51,139 nucleotides of DNA. Origin: Sergeia podlipaevii (taxonomy: Eukaryota > Euglenozoa > Kinetoplastea > Trypanosomatida > Trypanosomatidae). Positions within the stretch are counted from its first letter, which is position 1, and the number at the start of each line of letters is the position of its first letter. This document shows positions 1-9,312 of the stretch, piece after piece. The position numbers and the translations under genes were made by a program. The notes beneath the pieces are model-generated. The model was not told where the DNA came from. It did not search any database and was given only the letters and a program-made list of their open reading frames with translations. The stretch lies in the NCBI GenBank assembly GCA_030849805.1, contig JASANZ010002132.1:1-51139 (forward strand), read 5' to 3'.

Positions 1-575
1 TGTCGAGAGTGGCAATTGCTTTCCGCTGAAACTACAAACGGTGCCGACTTGCGTCCCTCGCGTACCGCGCGCGGATCCACTTCACGCGGACTGGCAGCCG
101 ACTCGGCAATGAATCGATCAATATACGGGAGCGGATCCATCCCAGTGAAGAAGGGGTCAGAGTCAGAGAAGATCAGCACATCCTCGTCAGACAGACCCGC
201 CTCAGCAAGAGTATTAAGCACAATATCAATTTTACTTAAAAGCCGAAAGTCTTGATAATCATACCCAATGACAACTGTCGGCAGCCCACTCATATACGCT
301 GAGGCAACGTTGACGCACAGCTCATCGGTGATGTGTGTGCTGACAACAACAACCATCACACGCACCTCGCCACCCTTGCCATCCGGGCGGCGCAGGTATA
401 CCTCCTCTTCATTGGTTGGTGAGGGTTCTAGGGATTGGGGTTCGCTGGAAGAAAATAGCCACCATAACAGCATGACCTGAAGCGCAATAAGCAGACACAC
501 GGTAGCGTAGAATGCCCTCTTCGCGCATTTGGGCGACCTGAGCTTAACATGCCATTTACTGGTATTGGGTGTCAT
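1..575 (-). CDS. type II membrane glycosyltransferase-like protein, N-terminal part (cut by window edge)
   Basis: An open frame starts at the ATG at 575 and runs without a stop off position 1, giving 191 residues. Residues 1-20 are short and basic. A membrane segment lies at about 22-43, followed by a Ser/Pro/Glu-rich stem, so it reads as a type II Golgi or ER protein. The luminal part has a beta-strand VVVV at 75-78, a DSD motif (138-140, in a context like a nucleotide-sugar DxD site), and VSAESNC (182-188). That last stretch resembles the SAE-x-x-C signature of PLOD-type glycosyltransferase domains and of trypanosome beta-galactofuranosyltransferase-like families. The family assignment rests on motif memory, so the donor sugar is not claimed. 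It is the only well-supported gene on the minus strand and marks the left polycistronic unit. The C-terminal part is outside the window. Confidence 0.72.
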   Translation of the reverse strand, partial: MTPNTSKWHVKLRSPKCAKRAFYATVCLLIALQVMLLWWLFSSSEPQSLEPSPTNEEEVYLRRPDGKGGEVRVMVVVVSTHITDELCVNVASAYMSGLPTVVIGYDYQDFRLLSKIDIVLNTLAEAGLSDEDVLIFSDSDPFFTGMDPLPYIDRFIAESAASPREVDPRAVREGRKSAPFVVSAESNCHSR

Positions 576-1846
576 TGCAGGTCAAAAGGTTCAGATGTGA
601 CAGAGAATTGACACTGAAAGACGCCACGCTGTGCACAGATGAAAGTCCGCTGTGTAGACGCTGACAAAAGGTGTTTAACTATCAAAAAATATATTTGCAA
701 GTGAGATAAGGAAGGTATAGCATTGCCACGTAGTACAAGTAAGAAAAAAGATATGACAAAAGTAGAGTAGTATACAAGTTTAACAGACAGCTATTGTGCG
801 TCAAGTGACCCTGGATGATGGTCAATTCGATAGTATGTTGCCATCACCACCGAGTGGGAGGACTACAGCAACCTCTTTATTCTTACTGCATGTAAAGTTC
901 CGTACCGCACTTCCAACATTCACAGTTGTAATGAGTCTCAGGAAGAAGCTTGAAATTAGCATTTGCTATGGAATCACAGTGTATTTATACTTGTTACAAT
1001 GAAAAAAAAAAGGCAAAGAAGAAAGCTGCAAAGTAGTGAAATCCACAACGCAACGTCGAATAACATACGTAGCAGCTCACTACAGCTAGCTGGTACGTGC
1101 CAGCTATGAATGAAGCAAGAAAAAAGTCACAATATATCTGTGCTCAAAATGAAAAAAGGGAAAGTCACCAAGCAACATAAGAAAACCCCCTCATCTTTAC
1201 AGCAAAAACAATACTATTGCCACAAAAATAACAAAATCCCATAACAAAACTGCAGTCCAAAAAAAAAAGGGAGCAAAAAAGATTACTAAATACTTCTCTA
1301 CCTCTGGAGCATTTTACAAAAAAAAAACAAAAAAAAACGGGTACGCTCAGCACAAGCAAACAGATCTGTAGATATGCGGGTTAATACAAGCAAGTACCTG
1401 TCGGCACAACTGGTAACTCTTTGAAATTAGAATGGAGAAAGAGTTCAAAAGAATAAGAAATAAAGATTGCATATTTAAAAAAAAAAAAAATGTCGCCTAC
1501 TTTAAAAAACTCGCAGCGAAATAACGGGGGCACCATTGATGTTGCATTGTCGCCGTAAGAACACAACCAACTCTCTTTACCATAATGGCGCACCTTAAAC
1601 AGAGCTCCATCAAGCACATCCCCGCAAGTGATCTTCATTTTTATTTTTCTTCGTAAACACCTATTTCCAGGTCTGCTCTGGCGCGCCAGCCACCATTCCA
1701 AATACCCCCTTACAAACAATCGCCTAGAACTCCATATGCGCGAAGACGTGGAGACCGGTCCCTCAGTCGGAGGGTAGTGCGGGGCTCACGCTAGATCGGA
1801 TGATCAATGTGGATTGATATCGCTTTCTGGGCTTCACCACACCCTT
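576..1846. other. left half of strand-switch region, no supported gene
   Basis: The + strand is A-rich, for example near 1006-1016, 1259-1268, 1317-1336 and 1478-1490. On the minus strand these are polypyrimidine runs, as expected upstream of a minus-strand gene. A GC-richer stretch at 1500-1850 carries an open minus frame, but it reads through a poly-T run as poly-Phe and has no recognisable domain. It may be decayed retroelement 3' sequence. Confidence 0.5.
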
Positions 1847-2577
1847 TTAATCCATCCTTGTGTACACGGCCGAAGCGAGGAGGGGAGGGGATACAATCTG
1901 CTCGAGAGCGAAGACAACCAAGTACATGGCAAGCACCTTGCTGTTGTAGAGTTTGTCCCGCTTTATCTCCTGTAATTTGTATTTAGCTCGGATGGTTGCT
2001 AAAGCTGGGCAGCTGAGAAAGTGACCCGAAGTTTCCACACACACCTCGTGTGTCGGAACCATGGGTCTCTCTTTACCCTGTACTGAGCATCATTGTGGTA
2101 TCTATCTAAGTGTAATGTGAGAGAGATACCATTGGCAAATGTCTTACTGCACTGCGGGCAGAGAAGTCTAGTGGAGGGGTTCTGAACAGTAACACGCACG
2201 TCCTTCTTCGCAGCAACCGTGTACTGTCTCACCTCGGGGTGCCTAGTGCGCATATGGAAGGCAAGGCCGGCTGTGGAGGTGTAGGGCCGTTCGCGGGAGC
2301 TGCACGGGTGCAGCACAGGGTCTTTCACGTTGGCGTCTGGTGTGCTAGAGTCTCCGACCTTATGTATCTTGAACATGTGCACGTGCATATTGCCCCTGTA
2401 CGCATACTCGTTCGAGCAGTACGGGAACTTAAAGCTCAAAATCGTAACGGAGTTGCTCTTTGGCTTGCGGCGTGGTGACAGCTTGTTATCTGGTCTTTCA
2501 AAGGGTTTCTCATCTGGATGATACCGTCGTGTGTGATTTTTTGGCGGCGGTAGTGAATAATAAATAACAAGGCGCAT
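1847..2577 (-). pseudogene. broken zinc-finger ORF, likely C-terminal remnant of an ingi/L1Tc-type non-LTR retroelement
   Basis: The minus strand from 2577 to 1999 has an ATG and three C2H2-like fingers: CSN...H-x4-H near the middle, a degenerate second with the first Cys pair disturbed, and a clean CPQC...H-x4-H at the end. The frame then shifts. In the next frame (2062-1847) comes a Cys-x5-His-x3-Cys-Pro-Ala-Leu stretch of the kind that follows the reverse transcriptase in many non-LTR elements (usually seen as ETxxHxLxxCP). L1Tc/ingi elements of trypanosomes encode C2H2 fingers at the C-terminal end of their polyprotein. No reverse transcriptase or endonuclease motif is visible beside it, so this is a fragment. 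It lies in the orientation of the left, minus-strand unit. A host zinc-finger pseudogene is the alternative. Confidence 0.5.
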
Positions 2578-3784
2578 TGTGGAAGTGACGGTTCTGGCAG
2601 CCGTCGCACGCAGTTGTGTGGCGTTGCCAGCGTACTGTGTGTCCCAGGTCTCTCAGACAAGGATTTACCCCAGGCCTGTATGCCGAAGTCACGAACGCAA
2701 GGTACATTTTCAGGCTTCTGGCTTCCTCCAGCACGGAGTACTAGTCCCCAATATCACGAAGAGATGGCCGGCATCATCAGGGATGGAAGATTACAACTAA
2801 ACTCTGTAACGAGACAAAGCAAAATTGCATAACTGTCAAAATACAGCAACACTCTTCAAAAATAAAGAGAGTCTCAATGCCCAAAAAGCAAACAGTGTAG
2901 TAAAAGAAATAGAAGCAAGTCTCGCGAAAACAAAAAGACGTCTCAAGTTATCAGTCAATTAAACTTTTAGAAAAGAAGAAAACAATAATAACATAGCCAG
3001 ATTTGAATAGCCTCACCTCTACAAAAATCTATTTATGAAATAAAGTTTCATTTAAAAAATGTATCACAAACGCTGTCAACAAACGGAATACCGCAGTACT
3101 ATGATCTCTCTAAAGCTACAACACGTGCCAATTTCATGCCTAAACACACATACGAAAAAAGAATGAACACGAAGCACATCTTCCAGCTGTTTTTCACGGA
3201 ACAAACTCCAAAAGACAAGCATTCATATAACAAACCTCAAAATGAACTCCTCGCACATGAAAAAATTAAGCAGTAATAGCGCACTATAGTTCCATGATAT
3301 ATTTGTCAACACACTATGAAAATCCTTTACAACTGGAAAAAAACCACAATGAAAACAATAGTGTATATAATATGCCATCAAAAAAAATTAGGATGCAATG
3401 TCAACACCACCAAAAGAAAAGCGAAAGGAAGTGCTACGACAACCCGCGCATAAATGTCATTTCATTTGCGCTGAAAGAACACTTGCAGGGATCGGCACTG
3501 GCACGCCCACGCGTGCTAGAAATGACAGCGGGATGAAATACGTGGTTTCTCCACCCCGGGGGGGGGGGGTAGTTGGTATGATTGTAAGTATTTATCTATG
3601 GCGGAGGACGGAATGCCCGCGTACAGCGTTAGGTTCGTTTACTTCGCTTCTGAACATGAGAGTGGCTACATTATCATTTCTTGAACATGTGCAGGTTTTC
3701 ATATTGTTTCTCTTCGCCCCTTATTTTTTTTCTCTTGCGGCTTTGTAGTTTTAGGTATACACAAATTCTGTTGTGATATATAAG
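2578..3784. promoter_or_regulatory. divergent strand-switch region, putative Pol II initiation zone
   Basis: The glycosyltransferase on the left is read leftward and every supported gene from 3785 on is read rightward, so two polycistronic units diverge here. The + strand is strongly A-rich from about 2800 to 3430 and becomes T-rich after about 3600. A CCCC run followed by a pure G run lies at 3556-3570. In trypanosomatids divergent strand switches are Pol II start zones and often carry G- or GT-rich stretches. The first right-hand acceptor is probably one of the AGs at 3747-3754 after the pyrimidine tract 3701-3745. No convincing ORF is seen. Confidence 0.6.
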
Positions 3785-5668
3785 ATGGCCACCTGGGATC
3801 CAAAAAGCTACATAGCGGAGGTAATGGGGGCGTCACACGTGACAGAGCATGAATCATATTCTGGGTCTTATTACGAATATACGATGCAACTGCTGCGAAG
3901 GGGTGAGCTGTCGGAGAGCATTGAGAAAACTCTGACGAATGAGCAGTCCCAGAGAAGTGTTATAACGACGCCTTTTTTCAATAAAGATTTTTGCGTGTCT
4001 TCGATTACTATGCTTAACGAAAGTGATTGTGAAAAACAATTTCAAGCAGTCACACAGCGTGCAGAACGAGACATTGTTGAATCAGCCAGTAGCTTTCACG
4101 CATTTTGTCGTGCTTTGGAGAATATATATGGAGATATTATCTTGAGCGTGCCTTTCAGTGAAGAGAAAAGAAGCTCTGCAAGTCTGGCAGGATTTCAGCA
4201 AACACAGCTGGGGAAAGAGGTTTACTTGCTTTGGAATATATTGAATGATTCTGCCTTTTGTGAGCTGTCAGTTAACACACTTTTATCAGGGACACACCTG
4301 CACTATTGCTCTAGTGAATCAACATGCAGCGTGGGTATTCGTGGGTGTGCCCCTGTGGAAGGGGAAGTTACTTTTGTTAAACTTGTATCTCTCGGCAGCT
4401 GTGGAAAAAAAGCTGTTTGCCAGTACACCTTTTGCACACAAGATGATTCCCTCTCTTGCGCCGTTGCTGTTTGCGGGGATGATATTCTATGGATGTTCCT
4501 CATCATGTTTAGATTGTCGCTGTGCTTTTCGTGTGAGGAGGTCGTTCAATGTCTACAGCGCATATGCAGTTTTGAAAAAATGATTTCTGATTTTTATTGT
4601 GACTTCTCTGACGGCTACACCATCATGCGTGATTCTCTCGTCGAGAAGCGGAAAGAAGCGTTCAAGAAAAGCTCGCAGCTATATAACATGAATTCTCATC
4701 TTTTGAAAGCTGTGAAAACTGGCAATACTGCTGATGCCTTTCATCATTTAGAAAATAAACATGATGCTGAACTTTTTCGCCGTGTGATGGGTCTTTTGGA
4801 ACGAATGGCCAAACTGCCAACACTGGCAAGTTGTCTTACTTCCAGTGGAGAGGTATGCTGTCAGCTTCTTGACTCATTTCAGTGGATGGGTTTATCACGT
4901 TCGCAAGCTGTTGTCAGCCTACAGCATTGCAGTCCGCTTTACAACTATTTATTTGAAAAAGGTAGCAACGTGGCTATTACATTTATTGCTGAGAGCCTAT
5001 TGCCACGACTAGCTGGTAATGTGCATTGGTGTTTCGTCACTGATGCTTGTACGCTTTCGTTTGGAGACCATACTGTTCGAGTTCCGACTGCCGTTGCAAA
5101 AAATTCGTTGTTTGTATGTGTGTTTACTACAAGGGAGTCGTTTCTTATTGGAGATAGTGCGGTTGTAATTGGTGACATCTCTTTGGGATGGAGTGCAGAT
5201 GATGGGATCAAAATCCACGACACAGTTTATGACAAATGTGATTCTTTTGCGGTAACACCTGTGCTGTGTACAATGCTGCACACACAATATGGAATAGTTG
5301 GACTAATGGGGTACAGCTGTGCTGTTGGCAGTCACTTTCCTCCTTCTTTGATATTGTGTGCTCCTTTTCATACTGTTGGTATGCCTCTTGATGAAAAGAA
5401 CATTGACCCAACGTTTACACTTTATTTTTTTCCAAAGAATTCTTCTCTTTTTAGTGGAAATACTCTTGGCTCTTTTGTTGATGATCTGCCATTTTCTTTA
5501 TCACTTACACAGCGTTTTGAGAGCCAGCTTGCATTTTCATATAAACTTCGGTGCCGCTTGAACCAAATAATCCCTCAAGAAAACTCTAGTACTGTTTTGT
5601 TATTATTGTCTGTTACTACTATAGACGAGTTTGGAAGCGATATTTTTTGCGTTTCTGTGGATCAATGA
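3785..5668 (+). CDS. hypothetical protein, 627 residues
   Basis: First gene of the right-hand unit. The frame is open from a GTG at 3773, but the ATG at 3785 follows the likely splice acceptor at 3747-3754 by about 30 bases and is the better start. I recognise no domain. The protein is Cys-rich for a cytosolic protein and has no signal peptide. A hydrophobic patch near residues 235-250 could be one buried or membrane helix. The C-terminal third (about 400-627) is rich in beta-type sequence with repeated Val/Ser/Phe. Codon use matches its neighbours. The unbroken length and ordinary composition support a real gene. Confidence 0.85.
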   Translation: MATWDPKSYIAEVMGASHVTEHESYSGSYYEYTMQLLRRGELSESIEKTLTNEQSQRSVITTPFFNKDFCVSSITMLNESDCEKQFQAVTQRAERDIVESASSFHAFCRALENIYGDIILSVPFSEEKRSSASLAGFQQTQLGKEVYLLWNILNDSAFCELSVNTLLSGTHLHYCSSESTCSVGIRGCAPVEGEVTFVKLVSLGSCGKKAVCQYTFCTQDDSLSCAVAVCGDDILWMFLIMFRLSLCFSCEEVVQCLQRICSFEKMISDFYCDFSDGYTIMRDSLVEKRKEAFKKSSQLYNMNSHLLKAVKTGNTADAFHHLENKHDAELFRRVMGLLERMAKLPTLASCLTSSGEVCCQLLDSFQWMGLSRSQAVVSLQHCSPLYNYLFEKGSNVAITFIAESLLPRLAGNVHWCFVTDACTLSFGDHTVRVPTAVAKNSLFVCVFTTRESFLIGDSAVVIGDISLGWSADDGIKIHDTVYDKCDSFAVTPVLCTMLHTQYGIVGLMGYSCAVGSHFPPSLILCAPFHTVGMPLDEKNIDPTFTLYFFPKNSSLFSGNTLGSFVDDLPFSLSLTQRFESQLAFSYKLRCRLNQIIPQENSSTVLLLLSVTTIDEFGSDIFCVSVDQ

Positions 5669-6118
5669 AACAAAGAGGGGTAACTTTGTTGAAGTCTGGT
5701 TCCAAGTGTGATATGTCTGCAATTACATGCAACTAGACAGATAATGGAGTCTTTTTTTTTCAATGGGGAGTGGGCTGTTGTCATCAGGGTTTATGTTATT
5801 CTGATTATTATTATCTCTGCTATTGATGAATAAATATATATTTTTTTCTGCAGTTGCTATGTAACATTACTATATTTACTATTATTATTATTTTTCTAAT
5901 GGTATTGATTTTTTTGGGGTTTTATTCTTTATTTTTCCTTTCCCTTTAACGTAATGTGTTTTTTTTCTATTTATTTGTATTTATGCTTTTTTCACTGCAC
6001 TTGCCGCTATGTCCTTCACTAATTTTCTTTCTCTCTTTTTTTTCTTCTGTGCCAAATAAAGTACGTTGTTATTTTCAATTCAATTAGGGTAGCTTCTTAG
6101 ATACATCTAAGCAAAAGA
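5669..6118 (+). other. intergenic spacer with trans-splice signal
   Basis: T-rich. The pyrimidine run at about 6023-6048 is followed by AG at 6086-6087, about 30 bases before the next ATG. Nothing else seen. Confidence 0.6.
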
Positions 6119-7423
6119 ATGACACCAGAGTACTTGACGACGACTGAAAAGTCGCGGCTTCTGGAGTTGCTTTCCGACACAACACAGACTCTTGCTGGGA
6201 TTGAGAAGAAGTTTAAGGATTTTGCGTCAACATCTCGTTATGTCGCTGTTGCTCATGAGCTCCGGAGCGTAATGAAAGAATTGCTTGCTTTTTCCGAAGG
6301 TGCTGCACTTATCTGTGCTCTTCAGATTGTGGATATTATGCGGAAAGCAGACTGTGCTCCAGCGAAGGCCCTCTTTTATGAGGTACTTGTGGATCTTGAG
6401 CGGTCGATACGAAAAGACATGTTCTACGCAGAGCAGATCAAATATACTTCCAAGGATACGAAGGAGAACAAGAAGAGCGTTGAGGCCACTCATGCGGACA
6501 TTTATCGTATGCACTGCGTTGCGAAAGTATTTGCCTTTCAACTCCTTGCCAGTTTCACCAAAGGCGATGATAGGGTTGCATCTATAGTCAATAAGAAGCA
6601 GGATGCTGTGGACACAGAGCTGGAAAAGTGGGAGGGGTCTGGTGCGCAAATCAAGGATATTCTTGGGGAGCTTGGGAGTTGCTGGCAGGTGGAAGGTGGT
6701 CGGGAGAGCTGTGGGATGGGGCTACAAAGAGGTGCAGTTTTTGATACTGAACCAAAGCGATGTGCCGCAGTTGCTTTACAAACTGCTTCAGTGAAGTTGC
6801 CGTCGGTTCCCGTGGCTGCGGGTGAGTTACAATATCTTCTTCCTGGAATGAAGGCATCAGTCTTGTTCGACGATCAGCCCGCGTCCGCTGAATGGGAAAA
6901 AGGTCATAAGCTTCTTGCCATGGCACGCAGTGCACCGCTTTCAAATGACGACCAAACGCTCCTGCTTCAGTCATTGACAGCGCAGCTTGTTCAACGTCTT
7001 GGCGTTTGCGAGAACCTTATACTTGATACTACTTCTCACAACCCTGAAGTGTGTGCTGCACTTCTTCTTTCTGTACCGCAGGCTGCTTCTAGTGAGCTTA
7101 TTCAGGGTTTGCTGAAGAGTAATGTGCCGACTGCGAAGGTGGACTCTGTACTGGTTTTCGCCGCTAAAATTCTGGAGCAACTGAATGTGCGAACGTTCAT
7201 CTCGGAACGGCTGAAGGGCTTAGAGGGTAAGAAATTTCTTTCTGACAATGAGAAAGGGGCTCTGTCGGTGTTTATGGCCACACTTCACGACTTAGTGTGC
7301 AAAGCTGGCAAGGAGAACAAGGAAATCTACGTCGCAGAATCTGTGAAGAGCTGGCTGGACCCATTAGTGAAGCTTGCCAGCATTTCAGAGCTGTCGAGCA
7401 GGTGGAATGAAATTATCAGTTAG
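6119..7423 (+). CDS. NOT11: CCR4-NOT complex subunit NOT11 (CNOT11-like)
   Basis: A 434-residue helical protein starting at the ATG at 6119. The C-terminal half (about 240-434) follows the CNOT11/C2orf29 domain. A segment with EWE..(K)LL..A...PLS...Q..LL..L is followed by NPEV...LL, then helices matching those that in human CNOT11 carry the ...VV..L and FLQSL.RNK stretches, and finally a short helix ending in SSRWNEI. NOT11 binds NOT10 and docks on the NOT1 N-terminus in the cytoplasmic deadenylase complex. The N-terminal 230 residues are helical with Lys-rich segments and are not similar to anything I can name. Trypanosomatids depend on mRNA decay for gene control, and a NOT11 subunit is known in T. 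brucei. The match is by pattern, not alignment. Confidence 0.75.
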   Translation: MTPEYLTTTEKSRLLELLSDTTQTLAGIEKKFKDFASTSRYVAVAHELRSVMKELLAFSEGAALICALQIVDIMRKADCAPAKALFYEVLVDLERSIRKDMFYAEQIKYTSKDTKENKKSVEATHADIYRMHCVAKVFAFQLLASFTKGDDRVASIVNKKQDAVDTELEKWEGSGAQIKDILGELGSCWQVEGGRESCGMGLQRGAVFDTEPKRCAAVALQTASVKLPSVPVAAGELQYLLPGMKASVLFDDQPASAEWEKGHKLLAMARSAPLSNDDQTLLLQSLTAQLVQRLGVCENLILDTTSHNPEVCAALLLSVPQAASSELIQGLLKSNVPTAKVDSVLVFAAKILEQLNVRTFISERLKGLEGKKFLSDNEKGALSVFMATLHDLVCKAGKENKEIYVAESVKSWLDPLVKLASISELSSRWNEIIS

Positions 7424-7932
7424 CGTTGTTAAGTGAAGAATGGTTGTATGATTGTATGAGGTGGAGGGGATAGATAGTAGCAAGTACGGAGGTGATGTAC
7501 TTGTTTTCTCTTATCATTTTTTCTTCTCCCTCTCTTTCTATATATATTAAAAGGTATTATTTCTATTTTTCAGGGTTTGTCTCCCTCAAAAAAAAAAAAA
7601 AAATGTATTCTTGAGGATTTCTTTTTTTTCTTTGCAAGATTTTCGTATTAAGCGATTATCATATATATTTTATAAACTGGACGCTGAATAGCGCCTGCTC
7701 TCAATATTTATTTTTAGTTTATAGAAAGTGCACACGTCGTGCTCGTGTAATGTAACTTGAATGCCGCCGCAACTCTCTCGTACTCTTTTATATATAAGAC
7801 CGGATAACAAGCAAATTTTAGATATAGACCAATTTTAGAAGTGAATAAACAAAGGAAAACTTCAAAGCAGTTAGATTGTTTTATTGGTAGTGTATGTACA
7901 TGTTGTTCGGGTAGCATTATAACTGCTTTGCA
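7424..7932 (+). other. intergenic spacer
   Basis: A pyrimidine-rich stretch at about 7502-7571 ends in CAG at 7571-7573, a candidate acceptor for the next mRNA (5' UTR about 360 bases). An A run lies at 7588-7603. The 140 bases just before 7933 are not pyrimidine-rich. No gene seen. Confidence 0.5.
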
Positions 7933-8829
7933 ATGACACTAGCAGCTGGCGACTATGATATTGGGGTAACGTTTCGCTTTATCACGCCGACGGAGACTAA
8001 TTTTTGTGAAGGTACTACGAGTGCCTCCTGCTCTTCCAGTGACGAGTTGCGTTCTCCAGAGGGAACCGAGGATATCGCTGAGCTCGTTCAAACGCCGATA
8101 GTCACTATTCGCTTTTTCGACTTCGTACGTCGGAAGTCGCGAACCGAGTTATTTTCCTTCCGACGAGGCGAGAGCATGCAGAGCGTGTATGAGCTAGTCT
8201 CCAAATGGGCTTATGAATCGCGAACTGTAGTTTGCTACACCCCTGCTTTTGCTTCGCAGCCAAGAAGTGCTCTTCGCCTCTGTGTTCAACAAGTCCTGGC
8301 GCCTACAGATGCTATTCCAGAGGTTGTACTTTCTCACGCATTTACTGCACCAGTACTACCAAGCATCGCGAGGTGCCGAATGTTGGTGGTCAACATTCTT
8401 ACTTTTTCTCCTCGTGGTGCTGTGGTTGTGGGACATATCCCTTTTATTATCACTATCTCAGATGTGGCCACTGCGGATGCGATTTATGAGCACATGTGCA
8501 AGGTTTGTGAACTATGTCATGAAGAGGCTGAGATGGTGCGCACATGTCCGCTTGTTCACTGCTCTGTTGAGCAGCAATGTCTTCGCATTGGAGATTTGTT
8601 TAGTGTCGAGAGTGCTGGTGATCAGGTTGCACTTGTGTTTCCTCTTTTGGAAATTGGAGAAGTAGTACGCGTCGCATTGAGAAGTTCAGAGTGCGGAGCC
8701 TCAATATGCCACCAGGCGGTTGTCACCGGGCACTCTTTGCATGACGGCGTGCTTCACTATGGTATTCAGGATTGTGATTCTTCAACACTATTGTGCCAAC
8801 AATGTTGTTTACACGTGATACCGCTGTAG
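7933..8829 (+). CDS. hypothetical protein, 298 residues
   Basis: Starts at the ATG at 7933. Domain not recognised. Residues 10-45 are Ser/Thr-rich and probably flexible. Residues about 55-175 have beta-strand and helix alternation (a hydrophobic-TIRFFDF strand, a VYELVSKW helix). The last 120 residues hold many Cys and His, including MCKVCELCHEE and LCQQCC, which could bind a metal but do not fit a named zinc finger. No signal peptide or membrane segment. It sits between NOT11 and UTP15, which says nothing firm about its job. Confidence 0.8.
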   Translation: MTLAAGDYDIGVTFRFITPTETNFCEGTTSASCSSSDELRSPEGTEDIAELVQTPIVTIRFFDFVRRKSRTELFSFRRGESMQSVYELVSKWAYESRTVVCYTPAFASQPRSALRLCVQQVLAPTDAIPEVVLSHAFTAPVLPSIARCRMLVVNILTFSPRGAVVVGHIPFIITISDVATADAIYEHMCKVCELCHEEAEMVRTCPLVHCSVEQQCLRIGDLFSVESAGDQVALVFPLLEIGEVVRVALRSSECGASICHQAVVTGHSLHDGVLHYGIQDCDSSTLLCQQCCLHVIPL

Positions 8830-9312
8830 CATATTTTTGCAACTGACTGATTGTAGCCACTACAGATGGTTTTGAGTCCAGCATAATGGAGAAGTATAGA
8901 GGGTGCGGAGTGCCCACTGTAAAATTTAAGAGAGGAATAATGGCACTGAGATTTAAACAATCTACGCTATCTGCTATCTGTTAGTATATCTTGTCTGTAG
9001 CACAAGAATTGCCCTTTATCTTTCTTTTCATGCAACGTATGCAAGCTTTTACAAAATCTCTCTTTTTTTTTCTCTTATTCTTCCTCAACTGTTTGGTTTG
9101 CGCGCTTCTGTAGCATTGAAGTATCAAGTCGTTGTCAAAGAGCAACTGTTTTAGTGGTGAGACACATCGTTTTTTTTTTTTGCTTTTGTTTCTCAGGTGA
9201 AGTACACAGTTTCAAATATCCCACGTGTACTTCTGCTTGTTCACTTGATTTCTGGCAAGCGCATACCGCACTCGTATCCCTGTGGGAAAGCACGAATTTG
9301 TTTTTGTTTATC
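8830..9312 (+). other. intergenic spacer with strong trans-splice signal
   Basis: T-rich runs at 9061-9080 and 9171-9194. The latter ends in TTTCTCAG (AG at 9195-9196), 117 bases upstream of the UTP15 ATG. The open frame beginning at GTG 9154 crosses this tract and is therefore not the real N-terminus. Confidence 0.7.

Noticed and set aside
16..480. Two plus-strand frames of 79 and 70 codons
   Set aside because: They are shadows of the minus-strand glycosyltransferase frame, which has the domain motifs and an ATG with a membrane segment.
1381..1719. Minus-strand frame of 112 codons
   Set aside because: It has a non-ATG start, reads through a poly-T run as poly-Phe and has no domain. The middle part could be relic sequence but I cannot support a gene.
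3773..3784. GTG start four codons upstream of the first gene
   Set aside because: Trypanosomatid genes start at ATG. The ATG at 3785 is close behind the acceptor.
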